Below are positions 51,095-60,078 of a DNA stretch of 64,000 nucleotides, piece by piece; within the stretch, counting starts at the first letter, position 1, and each line of letters starts with the position of its first letter. The DNA is from Roseburia sp. (lineage in GTDB: Bacteria > Bacillota > Clostridia > Lachnospirales > Lachnospiraceae). Made by a program: the position numbers and the translations under genes. Below the pieces are notes generated by a model. That model worked only from the letters and a program-made list of their open reading frames with translations. It was not told the origin of the DNA and ran no database searches. Location: positions 1 through 64,000 of the forward strand of contig JAMPFV010000010.1 in NCBI GenBank assembly GCA_023664265.1. Direction: 5' to 3'.

Positions 51095-54000
51095 ATGTAC
51101 CATTGTCTTGTTCGGTTTTACCTCATCGGACATCCGTGTGATGCGTTTGAGGTGATAAAGGAGATGCCGCCCTTGGAGCATTTCGGGCATTTGTTTTCGG
51201 AGGGAGACAAATCTGAAACGGCCTTGCCGGCGGAGGCGGATGTGGTAATAGTCAATCTGTCGGATGCGGGCGCAAGAGAAGCGCTGCGGACGATACTGTC
51301 GGATAAGAGGGCGGAGACAGAGGTGATTCTGCTTGCCGATAAGGAGCAGGCGGCGCAGCTGGCGGAGGATGCGGAACAGATTCAGGATATATGGATAACG
51401 CCCATGACGGACGCGGAGGTGCGGTTTCGTTTCCGGCGGTGGCAGCAGGCCTGCAAGCTGAGCAGAGATTACATACAGACTGACCGTTATCTGGAGGCGG
51501 CCATCAACAATACGCCGAATCTCGTCTGGTTCAAGGATAAGGACGGCGTCCACAAGCTTGTCAATGACAGCTTCTGCAAGTCGGTCAACAAGACGAAGGA
51601 GCAGGTGGAGGGGCGCAGGCACGCCTACATCTGGGATGTGGAGGAGGATGACCCCGCCTGTATCGAGTCTGAGCGCGAGGTGATGGAGAAACGCCAGACC
51701 TGTGTGGCGGAGGAGGAGATCCGGACAGGGGACGGGATGCGGACGCTGATGACCTACAAATCCCCGCTGTATGATTTTGACGGCAGCGTTATGGGAACCG
51801 TGGGCGTGGGAATCGACGTGACGCAGGAGCGGCTCTACGCGCGGGAAATCGTGCGGAAGAACCATACTCTGGAGACGATCTTTAAGAGCATAGACTGCGG
51901 CGTGATCTGCCACTCCCTCGACGGGACGCGGATACTGAGCATCAATCGGGCGGCCCTTAAAATCCTGGGCTATGAGTCGCAGAGCGAGCTGGAGGGAAAA
52001 GGCTTTGACATGATTGCGGAGTCCGTTGTGGAGAAGGATCGGGCGTCGCTCAAGTCTGCTATTGAGAGGCTCAAGGAGGAGGGCGACAGTGTCAGCGTGG
52101 AGTACCGTGTGCGCCATAAGAACGGTGAGATTTTGCATGTCATGGGCAATGTCAAGCTTCTGAGTGAGAACGGGGAGCTGTATTATCAGCGGTTTCTCTT
52201 GGACTGCACCGTTCAGAAGCTTCAGGAGGAGGAGAAGGAGCAGCATCAGAAGGAGCTGATACAGGCGCTGAGCATCGACTATACGCTTGTGTACTTCTTT
52301 GACCTCAACACGGGAATGGGGACGCTGCTGCGCAATGACAACAGGGACGGACAGTCTTTTGACGTCAATGATTATCAGAAAATATCGTATGAGGAGGGAC
52401 GGGAGCAGTACATACAGAAGCTGGTGCATGAGGAGGATCGGGAGATGCTGCGCGAGGCGACTGCGCCGGACAGACTGATCAGAGAGCTGGCGGAGAAGGA
52501 TGTGTACAGCGTCAACTACCGTATACAGCATAATGGAGAAATGCAGTATTTTCAGATGCGCGTCGTGCGGGCGGGAAGCTGGGACGAGAACCATGGCATT
52601 GTCCTGGGGCTTCACAGCGTAGACGAGGAGACGCGCAGTGAGATGGAGAAAAAGAGCCTGTTGGAGGATGCGCTTTCGCAGGCGAACCGAGCGAGCAAGG
52701 CCAAGAGTATTTTCCTGTCCAATATGTCGCATGACATCCGGACGCCGATGAACGCGATTGTCGGGTTTACGTCGCTTGCGCTTACACATATCGACCGGAA
52801 GGAGCAGGTGGAGGAGTACCTCAAGAAGATTATGACGTCGGGGAACCATCTGCTGAGCCTGATCAATGATGTGCTGGACATGAGCCGTATCGAGAGCGGC
52901 AAGATACACTTGGAGGAAAAGCTGTGCAGCCTTCCGGATATTCTTCATGGCCTGCGCAATATTGTACAGGCGGATATCCACGCGAAGCAGATGGACCTGC
53001 AGATTGACGCGGTGGATGTCAGGGACGAGGAGATTTACTGTGATAAGCTGAGGCTGAACCAGGTGCTCCTGAACCTGATCAGCAATTCCATCAAGTATAC
53101 CGGAGCCGGCGGCACCATCAATATGCGCATTATCGAGCGCACCAGCATGACAGAGGGATATGCGACCTATGAGTTCCATATCAAGGACAACGGAATCGGC
53201 ATGAGCGAGGAGTTTATATCGCATATCTTTGAGCCGTTTGAGCGCGAGGAGAACTCGACAATCAGCGGGATTCAGGGAACCGGTCTGGGCATGGCGATCA
53301 CCAAGAATATCGTGGACATGATGAACGGAACGATTGAGGTGAAGAGCGAGCAGGGCGTCGGCACGGAGTTTATTGTGGAATTTACCTTCCGCCTGCATTC
53401 CGGAGAAAAGGAAGCGGCGGATATTCCGGAATTTAAGAATTGCAGGGCTTTGGTTGTGGATGATGACTTCAACACCTGCGACAGCGTGTCCTATATGCTG
53501 CAGCAGATCGGGATGCGTGCGGAGTGGACGCTGTCCGGAAAGGAGGCGCTGCTGCGCAGCCATCAGGCGGTGATGCGCGGGAACGAGTATGAGGTCTATA
53601 TTATCGACTGGATGATGCCGGATATGAATGGCGTCGAGGTTGCCCGAAGAATCCGCAAGGAGATGGGCGGCGGGGTGCCGATCATTATCCTGACAGCCTA
53701 CGATTGGTCGGATATCGAGGATGAGGCGAAGGAGGCGGGGGTCACGGCGTTTTGCAGCAAGCCGCTCTTCTTCTCGGAGCTTAGGAGCTGCCTGCGATCT
53801 GTCGTCAACGCGGAAGAAGCGGAGGAGCAGAACAGCGGCGCGAGCTTGGAGGGCGTTCCCACGGGGCGGATCCTGCTGGCGGAGGACAATGAGCTGAATC
53901 AGGAGATTGCGATAGCGATTTTGGAGGATGCGGGATTTTTCGTGGAGGCCGCGGACAACGGGCGCATAGCCGTGGACATGGTAAAGCAGGCGGAGGCGGG

Positions 54001-54247
54001 GTATTATCAGGTGGTGCTGATGGACGTCCAGATGCCGGAGATGAACGGGTACGAGGCGACAAAGGAAATCCGCAGGCTGGAAAATAAGGAGATGGCGTCG
54101 ATACCGATTATCGCGATGACCGCCAATGCCTTCGAGGAGGATAAGCGGGAGGCGCTGCGGTGTGGCATGGACGGACATATCGCCAAGCCGATCAATGTGG
54201 AGATACTGCTCGACACACTGAGAAAAATATTGTCGTCGGCAAAATAA
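51095..54247 (+). CDS. Soluble hybrid histidine kinase with PAS domains and two receivers
   Basis: 1050 residues, no membrane spans. The first 120 residues look like a degenerate receiver (Asn in DVVIVNLSDAG where Asp is expected). PAS domains follow (about 130-250, 255-375, 385-500), then HisKA (MSHDIRTPMNAIVGFTSLAL), ATPase domain (DNGIGMSEEFISHIFEPFER; GTGLGMAITKNIVDMM), receiver 1 (YIIDWMMPDMNG) and receiver 2 (VLMDVQMPEMNG). No Hpt is present, so it may use the Hpt of the upstream kinase. GGGAGG precedes the ATG. Confidence 0.92.
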   Translation: MYHCLVRFYLIGHPCDAFEVIKEMPPLEHFGHLFSEGDKSETALPAEADVVIVNLSDAGAREALRTILSDKRAETEVILLADKEQAAQLAEDAEQIQDIWITPMTDAEVRFRFRRWQQACKLSRDYIQTDRYLEAAINNTPNLVWFKDKDGVHKLVNDSFCKSVNKTKEQVEGRRHAYIWDVEEDDPACIESEREVMEKRQTCVAEEEIRTGDGMRTLMTYKSPLYDFDGSVMGTVGVGIDVTQERLYAREIVRKNHTLETIFKSIDCGVICHSLDGTRILSINRAALKILGYESQSELEGKGFDMIAESVVEKDRASLKSAIERLKEEGDSVSVEYRVRHKNGEILHVMGNVKLLSENGELYYQRFLLDCTVQKLQEEEKEQHQKELIQALSIDYTLVYFFDLNTGMGTLLRNDNRDGQSFDVNDYQKISYEEGREQYIQKLVHEEDREMLREATAPDRLIRELAEKDVYSVNYRIQHNGEMQYFQMRVVRAGSWDENHGIVLGLHSVDEETRSEMEKKSLLEDALSQANRASKAKSIFLSNMSHDIRTPMNAIVGFTSLALTHIDRKEQVEEYLKKIMTSGNHLLSLINDVLDMSRIESGKIHLEEKLCSLPDILHGLRNIVQADIHAKQMDLQIDAVDVRDEEIYCDKLRLNQVLLNLISNSIKYTGAGGTINMRIIERTSMTEGYATYEFHIKDNGIGMSEEFISHIFEPFEREENSTISGIQGTGLGMAITKNIVDMMNGTIEVKSEQGVGTEFIVEFTFRLHSGEKEAADIPEFKNCRALVVDDDFNTCDSVSYMLQQIGMRAEWTLSGKEALLRSHQAVMRGNEYEVYIIDWMMPDMNGVEVARRIRKEMGGGVPIIILTAYDWSDIEDEAKEAGVTAFCSKPLFFSELRSCLRSVVNAEEAEEQNSGASLEGVPTGRILLAEDNELNQEIAIAILEDAGFFVEAADNGRIAVDMVKQAEAGYYQVVLMDVQMPEMNGYEATKEIRRLENKEMASIPIIAMTANAFEEDKREALRCGMDGHIAKPINVEILLDTLRKILSSAK

Positions 54248-54285
54248 AACAGAGTATTATTTTTATGGAAGGAAATGCAGAAGAG

Positions 54286-55269
54286 ATGATTAGGATTGGT
54301 ATTATGGGCTATGGAAATCTTGGCAGGGGAATCGAATGCGCGGTGAAGCAGAATCCGGATATGGAGCTGAGGGCGGTGTTTACCCGCCGCGCGCCGGAGA
54401 GCGTCAAAATCCTGACGCAGGGCGTCCCCGTGTATCCCGCAAGGGAGGCCATAGAGAGAAGGGATGAGATTGACGTGCTGATTCTCTGCGGCGGGAGTGC
54501 GACGGACCTCCCCGAGCAGACGAAGGAGTACGCGAAGTATTTTACCGTGGTGGACAGCTTTGACACGCACGCGCGGATTCCGGAGCACTTTGCGAATGTT
54601 GACAGGGCGGCGGAGGAGGGCGGCAATATCGCCATCATATCCGTGGGCTGGGACCCGGGGATGTTCTCGTTGAACCGCCTGTACGCCAACACGATTCTCC
54701 CAAACGGAAATGATTATACCTTCTGGGGCAAGGGCGTGAGCCAAGGGCATTCCGACGCGATTCGGCGCGTTGCGGGCGTCGCTGACGGGAAGCAGTATAC
54801 CATACCGGTAGAGAAGGCGCTGGCGGCTGTCCGGAACGGGGAGAACCCGCAGCTCTCGACGCGCGATAAGCATACAAGAGAGTGTTTTGTCGTGCCTGAG
54901 GAGGGCGCTGACCTGGCGAAGATTGAGGAAGAGATAAAGACGATGCCGAATTACTTCTCGGATTATGACACGACTGTCAATTTTATCACGCAGGAGGAGC
55001 TGGACAGGGATCACGGCGGCATCCCGCACGGTGGCGTTGTCATTCGGAGCGGCAAAACAGGATGGAATGAGGAGAACGGCCATGTGATTGAGTACAGCCT
55101 CAAGCTGGACTCGAATCCGGAGTTTACGGCGTCGGTGATCGCGGCGTATGCGCGGGCGGCCTATCGGATGAAGGCGGAGGGGCAGACGGGGTGCAAGACC
55201 GTGTTTGACGTCGCGCCGGCATATCTGAGCGCGCTCAGCGGTGAGGAGCTGCGGGCGAAAATGTTGTAA
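54286..55269 (+). CDS. ddh: meso-Diaminopimelate dehydrogenase
   Basis: 327 residues, matching the family length. NADPH-dependent reductive amination of tetrahydrodipicolinate to meso-diaminopimelate, for lysine and peptidoglycan. Rossmann loop GIMGYGNLGRGIE, then SVGWDPGMFSLNRLYAN, FWGKGVSQGHSDAIRRV and the C-terminal NPEFTASVIAAYARAAYRM are all characteristic. ATG 54286 is chosen because GGAAGGA lies 12 bases upstream and the protein aligns there; ATG 54265 is possible. Confidence 0.95.
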   Translation: MIRIGIMGYGNLGRGIECAVKQNPDMELRAVFTRRAPESVKILTQGVPVYPAREAIERRDEIDVLILCGGSATDLPEQTKEYAKYFTVVDSFDTHARIPEHFANVDRAAEEGGNIAIISVGWDPGMFSLNRLYANTILPNGNDYTFWGKGVSQGHSDAIRRVAGVADGKQYTIPVEKALAAVRNGENPQLSTRDKHTRECFVVPEEGADLAKIEEEIKTMPNYFSDYDTTVNFITQEELDRDHGGIPHGGVVIRSGKTGWNEENGHVIEYSLKLDSNPEFTASVIAAYARAAYRMKAEGQTGCKTVFDVAPAYLSALSGEELRAKML

Positions 55270-55349
55270 ATCGTGCTTGGGTGATTAAAAAATATCAATA
55301 AAAATGATTAATTTTAATCATTCCAATCGGAGTGGGAGTGTGTTATCAT

Positions 55350-55650
55350 AGGGATACGATAAAAGCGATGAAGAGGAATAGTAGCCGCTGTGAATCTTGC
55401 AGAGAGTTGCCGGTCGGTGCGAGGCGATAGGGGAGCGGTGGTGAACTCGCCTTGGAGCTGTGTGCTTGAACACCTTTTGTATTGAGAGAGTAGAGCACAT
55501 CGGAGGCCCGCCGTTAGCAGGGAGAGGCATGATTGTGCCGGTGAGTGCATGTTTTTGGACATGAAGTAGAGTGGTACCGCGAAGGAATGGGGGAAGTGAA
55601 ATCTTTCGTCTCTACAACAGAAAAGTTGTGGAGGTGAAAGATTTTTGATT
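55350..55650 (+). promoter_or_regulatory. T-box leader, leucine specifier
   Basis: T-box sequence AGAGTGGTACCGCGA (55568-55582) precedes a terminator whose AATCTTTC arm (from 55600) pairs with GAAAGATT and TTTTT (to 55646), with an inner ACAAC/GTTGT stem. The specifier reads CTC (55446-55448): it lies exactly as far from GGAGC as the Phe TTC does in the pheS leader. So uncharged tRNA-Leu should switch on the acetyltransferase and possibly the LeuA-AraC gene beyond. It fills most of the gap after ddh. Confidence 0.88.
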
Positions 55651-55683
55651 TTATAGGAAATTGCGATAATTGCGGAGGTAGCT

Positions 55684-56475
55684 ATGGACTGTTTTGTGGA
55701 CGAAAGAGATTTCAAAATATTAGAGGATGACAAGTATACATTTTTTATGCTCCGTCGTATTATGGGTGGAAAGTGCGAGTTGCTTTTGACTGACCACGAA
55801 AGGCTCATCATTTGCTTTACAGGGAATCCATGGCCGATATGGATATGGATTCCGGATGATGCGTCTAAAGCAGAAATGGAGAGCGCTTATCAGATTGTGT
55901 CAGAACATTCTTTGCTAAATGGTGAATACCGATTCAACCTCAAGTATGATTTGGCGATGTATTTTATTGAAAGAGCTTCCGTGGATGGAAAAACACTTTC
56001 CATTTCCCTTAATATGTTAGCATATGATTGCTTGAATCCCATAAAACCGACTATAATAGCTGACGGCTCCGTGCACCGATGTGGCAGCGAAGATATTGAT
56101 GAATTGGTGGATTTTTTGGATCAGTTCCATCAAGAAGTGGGAATCGATCAAAAGAATCGGGATAGTTATCGTATGGATGCAGCAGCACATATTAATGCAG
56201 GAAATATGTACTTCTGGAAGAATGAACAAGGATACAATGTTGCAAGCTGCACATTTGCGTCTGATGGGAATATGGCATCTATCAATCTTGTATTTGCCCG
56301 TCCTGAGTTTCGTAGGAAACATTATGCCGAAAATTTGGTTTATCAGGTTACAAAGCTTGCAATGGATGCAGGATATGTTCCTATGCTGTATACAGATGCA
56401 GATTATATTGCGTCGAATGCCTGTTACGAGAAGTTAGGGTATATTCTTAGAGGAAAACTATGTACAATAAGCTAA
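55684..56475 (+). CDS. GNAT-family acetyltransferase under the Leu T-box
   Basis: 263 residues. The N-terminal half (1-120) is unassigned; the C-terminal half is a GNAT domain with SINLVFARPEFRRKHYAENL (acetyl-CoA loop in RPEFRRKHYAE) and ADYIASNACYEKLGYILRG. AT-rich relative to neighbours. It is the first gene after the leucine T-box, so its substrate may relate to leucine or its limitation; this is inference. Confidence 0.85.
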   Translation: MDCFVDERDFKILEDDKYTFFMLRRIMGGKCELLLTDHERLIICFTGNPWPIWIWIPDDASKAEMESAYQIVSEHSLLNGEYRFNLKYDLAMYFIERASVDGKTLSISLNMLAYDCLNPIKPTIIADGSVHRCGSEDIDELVDFLDQFHQEVGIDQKNRDSYRMDAAAHINAGNMYFWKNEQGYNVASCTFASDGNMASINLVFARPEFRRKHYAENLVYQVTKLAMDAGYVPMLYTDADYIASNACYEKLGYILRGKLCTIS

Positions 56476-56489
56476 ACAATAAACAAGAA

Positions 56490-56560
56490 CGATAACTTCA
56501 TCATGGAAATTTTGGAAAATAACAGTGGAAACACTTTTCCAAAAAAGGAGTTTTTTATTG
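56490..56560 (+). other. Inverted repeat between the acetyltransferase and LeuA-AraC genes
   Basis: TTGGAAAA...GTGgaaaCAC...TTTTCCAA forms a bulged hairpin followed by AAAAAGGAGTTTTTT. It could be a weak terminator or an operator. No confident promoter for the next gene was found, leaving read-through from the T-box possible. Confidence 0.4.
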
Positions 56561-56599
56561 CGGAAGTGACAGTCAGAATAAGATTTGGAGGATTGAGAC

Positions 56600-58615
56600 A
56601 TGAGAAATGAATGCATGAAGAATGCAGGCATGAAAAATGCCGCTAAGTATGAGAAGGCGTATTTTATGCCGCCGGTATGCACCTATGACTGGGTGAAGAA
56701 GGACGCGATTGACGCGCCGCCGATATGGTGTTCGGTGGATTTGCGCGACGGGAATCAGGCGCTGATTGAGCCGATGAGCTTGGATGAGAAGCTGCAGTTC
56801 TTTCAGATGCTGGTCGATATCGGCTTTAAGGAGATTGAGGTCGGCTTTCCGGCGGCGTCGGAGACGGAGTATGAGTTTATGCGCGCGCTGATTGAGCGGG
56901 ACATGATTCCGCAGGACGTGACAGTGCAGGTGCTGACACAGGCGAGAGACCATATTATCCGCAAGACGTTTGAGGCGGTGAAGGGTGCGCCGCATGCGGT
57001 GATCCACTTATACAATTCGACCTCCGTGGCACAGCGGGAACAGGTGTTTAAGAAGAGCAAAGAGGAGATCAAGCAGATCGCGGTTGACGGCGCGAAGTTG
57101 TTGAAGAAGCTGGCGGAGGAGACGGACGGAAGCTTTTCCTTTGAATACAGTCCCGAGAGCTTCCCGGGGACGGAGGTAGACTACGCGGTGGAGGTGTGCA
57201 ATGCGGTGCTGGACGTCTGGCAGCCGACGGCCGCGAACAAGGTGATCATCAATATTCCCACGACGGTTGAGAACGCCATGCCGCATGTCTTTGCGACGCA
57301 GGTGGAGTATATCCACAAAAATCTGAAATACAGGGACGCGGTGACGCTTTCCCTCCACCCGCACAATGACAGGGGATGCGGCGTATGCGACGCGGAGCTC
57401 GGCATTCTGGCGGGCGCTGACCGTATCGAGGGCACGCTGTTTGGCAACGGCGAGCGCACCGGAAACGTGGATATTGTCACGATTGCGATGAATATGTTTT
57501 CGCACGGGGTGGACCCCAAGCTGGATTTCTCGGATATGAACAAAATCCGCGCAGGCTATGAGCGGTTCACGCGGATGCATGTGCATGAGCGCCAGCCCTA
57601 TGCGGGAGACTTGGTGTTTACCGCATTTTCAGGCTCCCATCAGGACGCGATCGCGAAGGGGATGCAGTGGCGCGAGGAGAAGAATACGGACAAGTGGACG
57701 GTGCCGTATCTGCCGATTGACCCGAAGGATGTCGGCAGGAACTATGAGGCGGACGTGATCCGCATCAACAGCCAGTCCGGAAAGGGCGGCGTCAACTATA
57801 TTTTGAAGCAGAATTTCGGTATTTCGCTGCCGGAGGCGATGCGCGAGGAGGTGGGGTATCTTGTGAAGGATATTTCCGACCAGGAGCACAAGGAGCTGTC
57901 CCCGCAGTGGGTTTATGAGATTTTCTGCGAAAATTATATGGACATCATGCCGTTTTTCCAGATACCGGAGTGCCATTTCAAGCAGATAGACGGCATTATG
58001 GCGGAGGCGACGATCGCGTGCGGCGATAAGAAAACGGTGGTGGATGCAAACGGGAATGGGCGCCTTGACGCGGTGAGCAACACGATCAAGCAGTATTTCG
58101 ATATCAGCTATCAGTTGTCCGACTATGAGGAGCACGCGCTGACGAAAGGGTCCTCCTCCAAGGCGATCGCGTATGTGGGCGTCACCTGCAACGGCGTGAA
58201 ATATTGGGGTGTCGGCATGGACGACGATATTATCAAGGCTTCCATCCACGCGCTCTGTGTCAGCGTCAACAAGCTGCCACAGCTTCAGGACAGCAAGGCC
58301 TGTCAGGACGAGCGGCTGATGGAGATTATGAACTATATCCAGGCAAATTACCAGACGGTCACACTGTCGGAGCTGGCGGAGCATTTCCACCTGTCGGAGC
58401 AGTATGTGAGCAAGTACATCCATGAGAAGTCGGGTAAGACCTTTGGCGATCTGGTGACGAATGTGCGCCTGAAGAAGGCCAAGACCCTGCTGCGCAACGG
58501 GAACATGACGATAGAGAATGTCGCGTCGGCGGTAGGCTATCCGAATGTGGAGCATTTTAACCGCACCTTCAAGAAAAAGATGGGCATGACGCCGGTACAG
58601 TACCGCAACGAATAG
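56600..58615 (+). CDS. leuA: 2-Isopropylmalate synthase fused to an AraC DNA-binding domain
   Basis: 671 residues in one frame. Residues about 1-390 are the synthase barrel: CSVDLRDGNQALIEPM, HPHNDRGCG (metal His pair) and FGNGERTGNVDIVT. About 415-562 is the LeuA allosteric (leucine-binding) domain, ending KASIHALCVSVNKL. After a short linker, about 573-671 is a complete AraC double helix-turn-helix (VTLSELAEHFHLSEQYVSKY; IENVASAVGYPNVEHFNRTF). Usual LeuA of this type ends near 560. GGAGG lies 8 bases before the ATG. The protein may sense leucine and bind DNA as well as make the precursor; that role is inference. Confidence 0.93.
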   Translation: MRNECMKNAGMKNAAKYEKAYFMPPVCTYDWVKKDAIDAPPIWCSVDLRDGNQALIEPMSLDEKLQFFQMLVDIGFKEIEVGFPAASETEYEFMRALIERDMIPQDVTVQVLTQARDHIIRKTFEAVKGAPHAVIHLYNSTSVAQREQVFKKSKEEIKQIAVDGAKLLKKLAEETDGSFSFEYSPESFPGTEVDYAVEVCNAVLDVWQPTAANKVIINIPTTVENAMPHVFATQVEYIHKNLKYRDAVTLSLHPHNDRGCGVCDAELGILAGADRIEGTLFGNGERTGNVDIVTIAMNMFSHGVDPKLDFSDMNKIRAGYERFTRMHVHERQPYAGDLVFTAFSGSHQDAIAKGMQWREEKNTDKWTVPYLPIDPKDVGRNYEADVIRINSQSGKGGVNYILKQNFGISLPEAMREEVGYLVKDISDQEHKELSPQWVYEIFCENYMDIMPFFQIPECHFKQIDGIMAEATIACGDKKTVVDANGNGRLDAVSNTIKQYFDISYQLSDYEEHALTKGSSSKAIAYVGVTCNGVKYWGVGMDDDIIKASIHALCVSVNKLPQLQDSKACQDERLMEIMNYIQANYQTVTLSELAEHFHLSEQYVSKYIHEKSGKTFGDLVTNVRLKKAKTLLRNGNMTIENVASAVGYPNVEHFNRTFKKKMGMTPVQYRNE

Positions 58616-58630
58616 AGGAAGGAACGGCAT

Positions 58631-59449
58631 ATGACAAAGGAAATCAGAGACAGACTGGCGGCTCTGGCGGAGGACTCCTATCGGGAATTCTCCGCGGGGC
58701 TGATTCCCGACAGCGCAAAACCGCTGCTGGGGGTAAGGCTTCCGCGCCTCAGAAGCATCGCGAAGGAGCTTGCCAAGGGGGACTGGCAGCGCATCGCCGC
58801 TGATTTTGACGGGGAGAACGAGGATGTTTATTTCGAGGAGACAATGCTTCGGGCAATGCTTATCGGTTATGGGACACAGAAAAAGGAAGTCACCGCACAG
58901 CAGGGGCTTTCCTATCTGGAAATGATTATTCCGCATATCGACAACTGGTCTCTGTGCGACAGCTTTTGCAATTCCTTTGGCTTTGCGCGGCGTTATCCCG
59001 ACGAGCTGTGGGCGTTTTTGCAGACGTATCTGTACTCGGAGAGGGAGTTCGAGGTGCGGGTGGGAATCATTTTGCTGCTCACACAGTATCTGCGGTATGA
59101 TGCGGACGGGCACAAGCGGCAGCGCAACAGGGAGATCCACAGGGAGGACTTCGCGGAAAGCGCCGTAAATGCAGAGCGGGCGGCGCAGGACAGGGAGCGG
59201 TATCCGTATCTGGAGCGGATCCTTGCGGCGCTGAACCGCCCTTTTTTGCAGGGCTATTACGCGCAGATGGCGGCGGCGTGGACAACGTCGGAGGCGTTTG
59301 TGTACTTCCCTTATGAGACACACAAAATGCTCACCGAGGGGAATCGGATGGACAATTGGACATACAACAAGGCGCTGCAGAAGATTTGCGAATCCCGCAA
59401 TCCGGACGCGGCGGTCAGGCAATATATGAAAGAATTGAAAAAAACGTGA
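58631..59449 (+). CDS. AlkD-like DNA alkylation repair protein
   Basis: 272 residues of helical HEAT-like repeats: LLGVRLPRLRSIAKELAKGD, FEETMLRAMLIGYG, IDNWSLCDSFCNSF and VRVGIILLLTQYL. These match the AlkD DNA-glycosylase-like group that removes bulky or charged alkylated bases; catalytic Trp/Asp are suggested by DNWSLCD. It starts 15 bases after the LeuA-AraC stop. Confidence 0.85.
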   Translation: MTKEIRDRLAALAEDSYREFSAGLIPDSAKPLLGVRLPRLRSIAKELAKGDWQRIAADFDGENEDVYFEETMLRAMLIGYGTQKKEVTAQQGLSYLEMIIPHIDNWSLCDSFCNSFGFARRYPDELWAFLQTYLYSEREFEVRVGIILLLTQYLRYDADGHKRQRNREIHREDFAESAVNAERAAQDRERYPYLERILAALNRPFLQGYYAQMAAAWTTSEAFVYFPYETHKMLTEGNRMDNWTYNKALQKICESRNPDAAVRQYMKELKKT

Positions 59450-59524
59450 CAAACTACAAAAAAGATGCTAAAATCAAAAGGACTGTTATATTTCGACAGA
59501 AAACGCACCCGACGGAGGCAACGC

Positions 59525-59896
59525 ATGAGCGATTTTAAGGAAGCTCTTTATCAGAGGAAAAGCTTTATCTATCAGGTCGGCGGGGATTACTACGCGATAG
59601 GCGCGAATACCTTTGCCAAGATAACGGACTCCCCCGAGGTGGATACCTTAGAGCTGCTGCGCACTGCATTGGAGAAGGGCAATGACAGGCAGATTGCGAA
59701 GTATCTCGACAAGCTTGTCCGCACGGTCAACGCCTACCGCGTGGACGCGAAGGAGCATTTCCGGCAGCGGGAGCGCCTGTTTCGTTTTCTGGACGCGCTC
59801 GAGCGGGAGGATGAGGCGGCTTACAGACAGCTTCAGGAGCAGTTATTTCAATTTGATGCGCTGATGGAAAAATATAACGTGGACAAATCGAAATAA
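59525..59896 (+). CDS. Small protein of unknown family
   Basis: 123 residues. N-terminal FIYQVGGDYYAIGANTFAKI looks like a beta hairpin; the rest is helical and charged (LYKYLDKLVRTVNA-like, EHFRQRERLFRFLDALERED). ATG 59525 has GGAGG 7 bases upstream. Not recognised; no membrane or signal segment. Confidence 0.7.
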   Translation: MSDFKEALYQRKSFIYQVGGDYYAIGANTFAKITDSPEVDTLELLRTALEKGNDRQIAKYLDKLVRTVNAYRVDAKEHFRQRERLFRFLDALEREDEAAYRQLQEQLFQFDALMEKYNVDKSK

Positions 59897-59949
59897 ATGT
59901 GGTAATATAAGAAAAGTGATGTAATAGTTTCGTCATATTTAACGCTTTA

Positions 59950-60021
59950 GCACCCGTAGTCTAATGGATAGAACGGAGGCCTCCGACGCCTTTAATGCAG
60001 GTTCGATTCCTGTCGGGTGCA
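59950..60021 (+). tRNA. tRNA-Arg(CCG)
   Basis: 72 nt. Acceptor GCACCCG pairs with CGGGTGC, discriminator A; anticodon stem GAGGC/GCCTT with loop CTCCGAC (anticodon CCG); T arm GCAGG-TTCGATT-CCTGT. CCA is not encoded. Confidence 0.93.
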
Positions 60022-60078
60022 TTATTATTGCATTTTACCGCATAACAGGTACTATGTGTTGGAAGAATGAGGTAAGAA

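Noticed and set aside
51095..54178. Very long minus-strand open frame opposite the second hybrid kinase
   Set aside because: It mirrors the codon pattern of the plus-strand gene, has no ribosome site and no recognisable domains.
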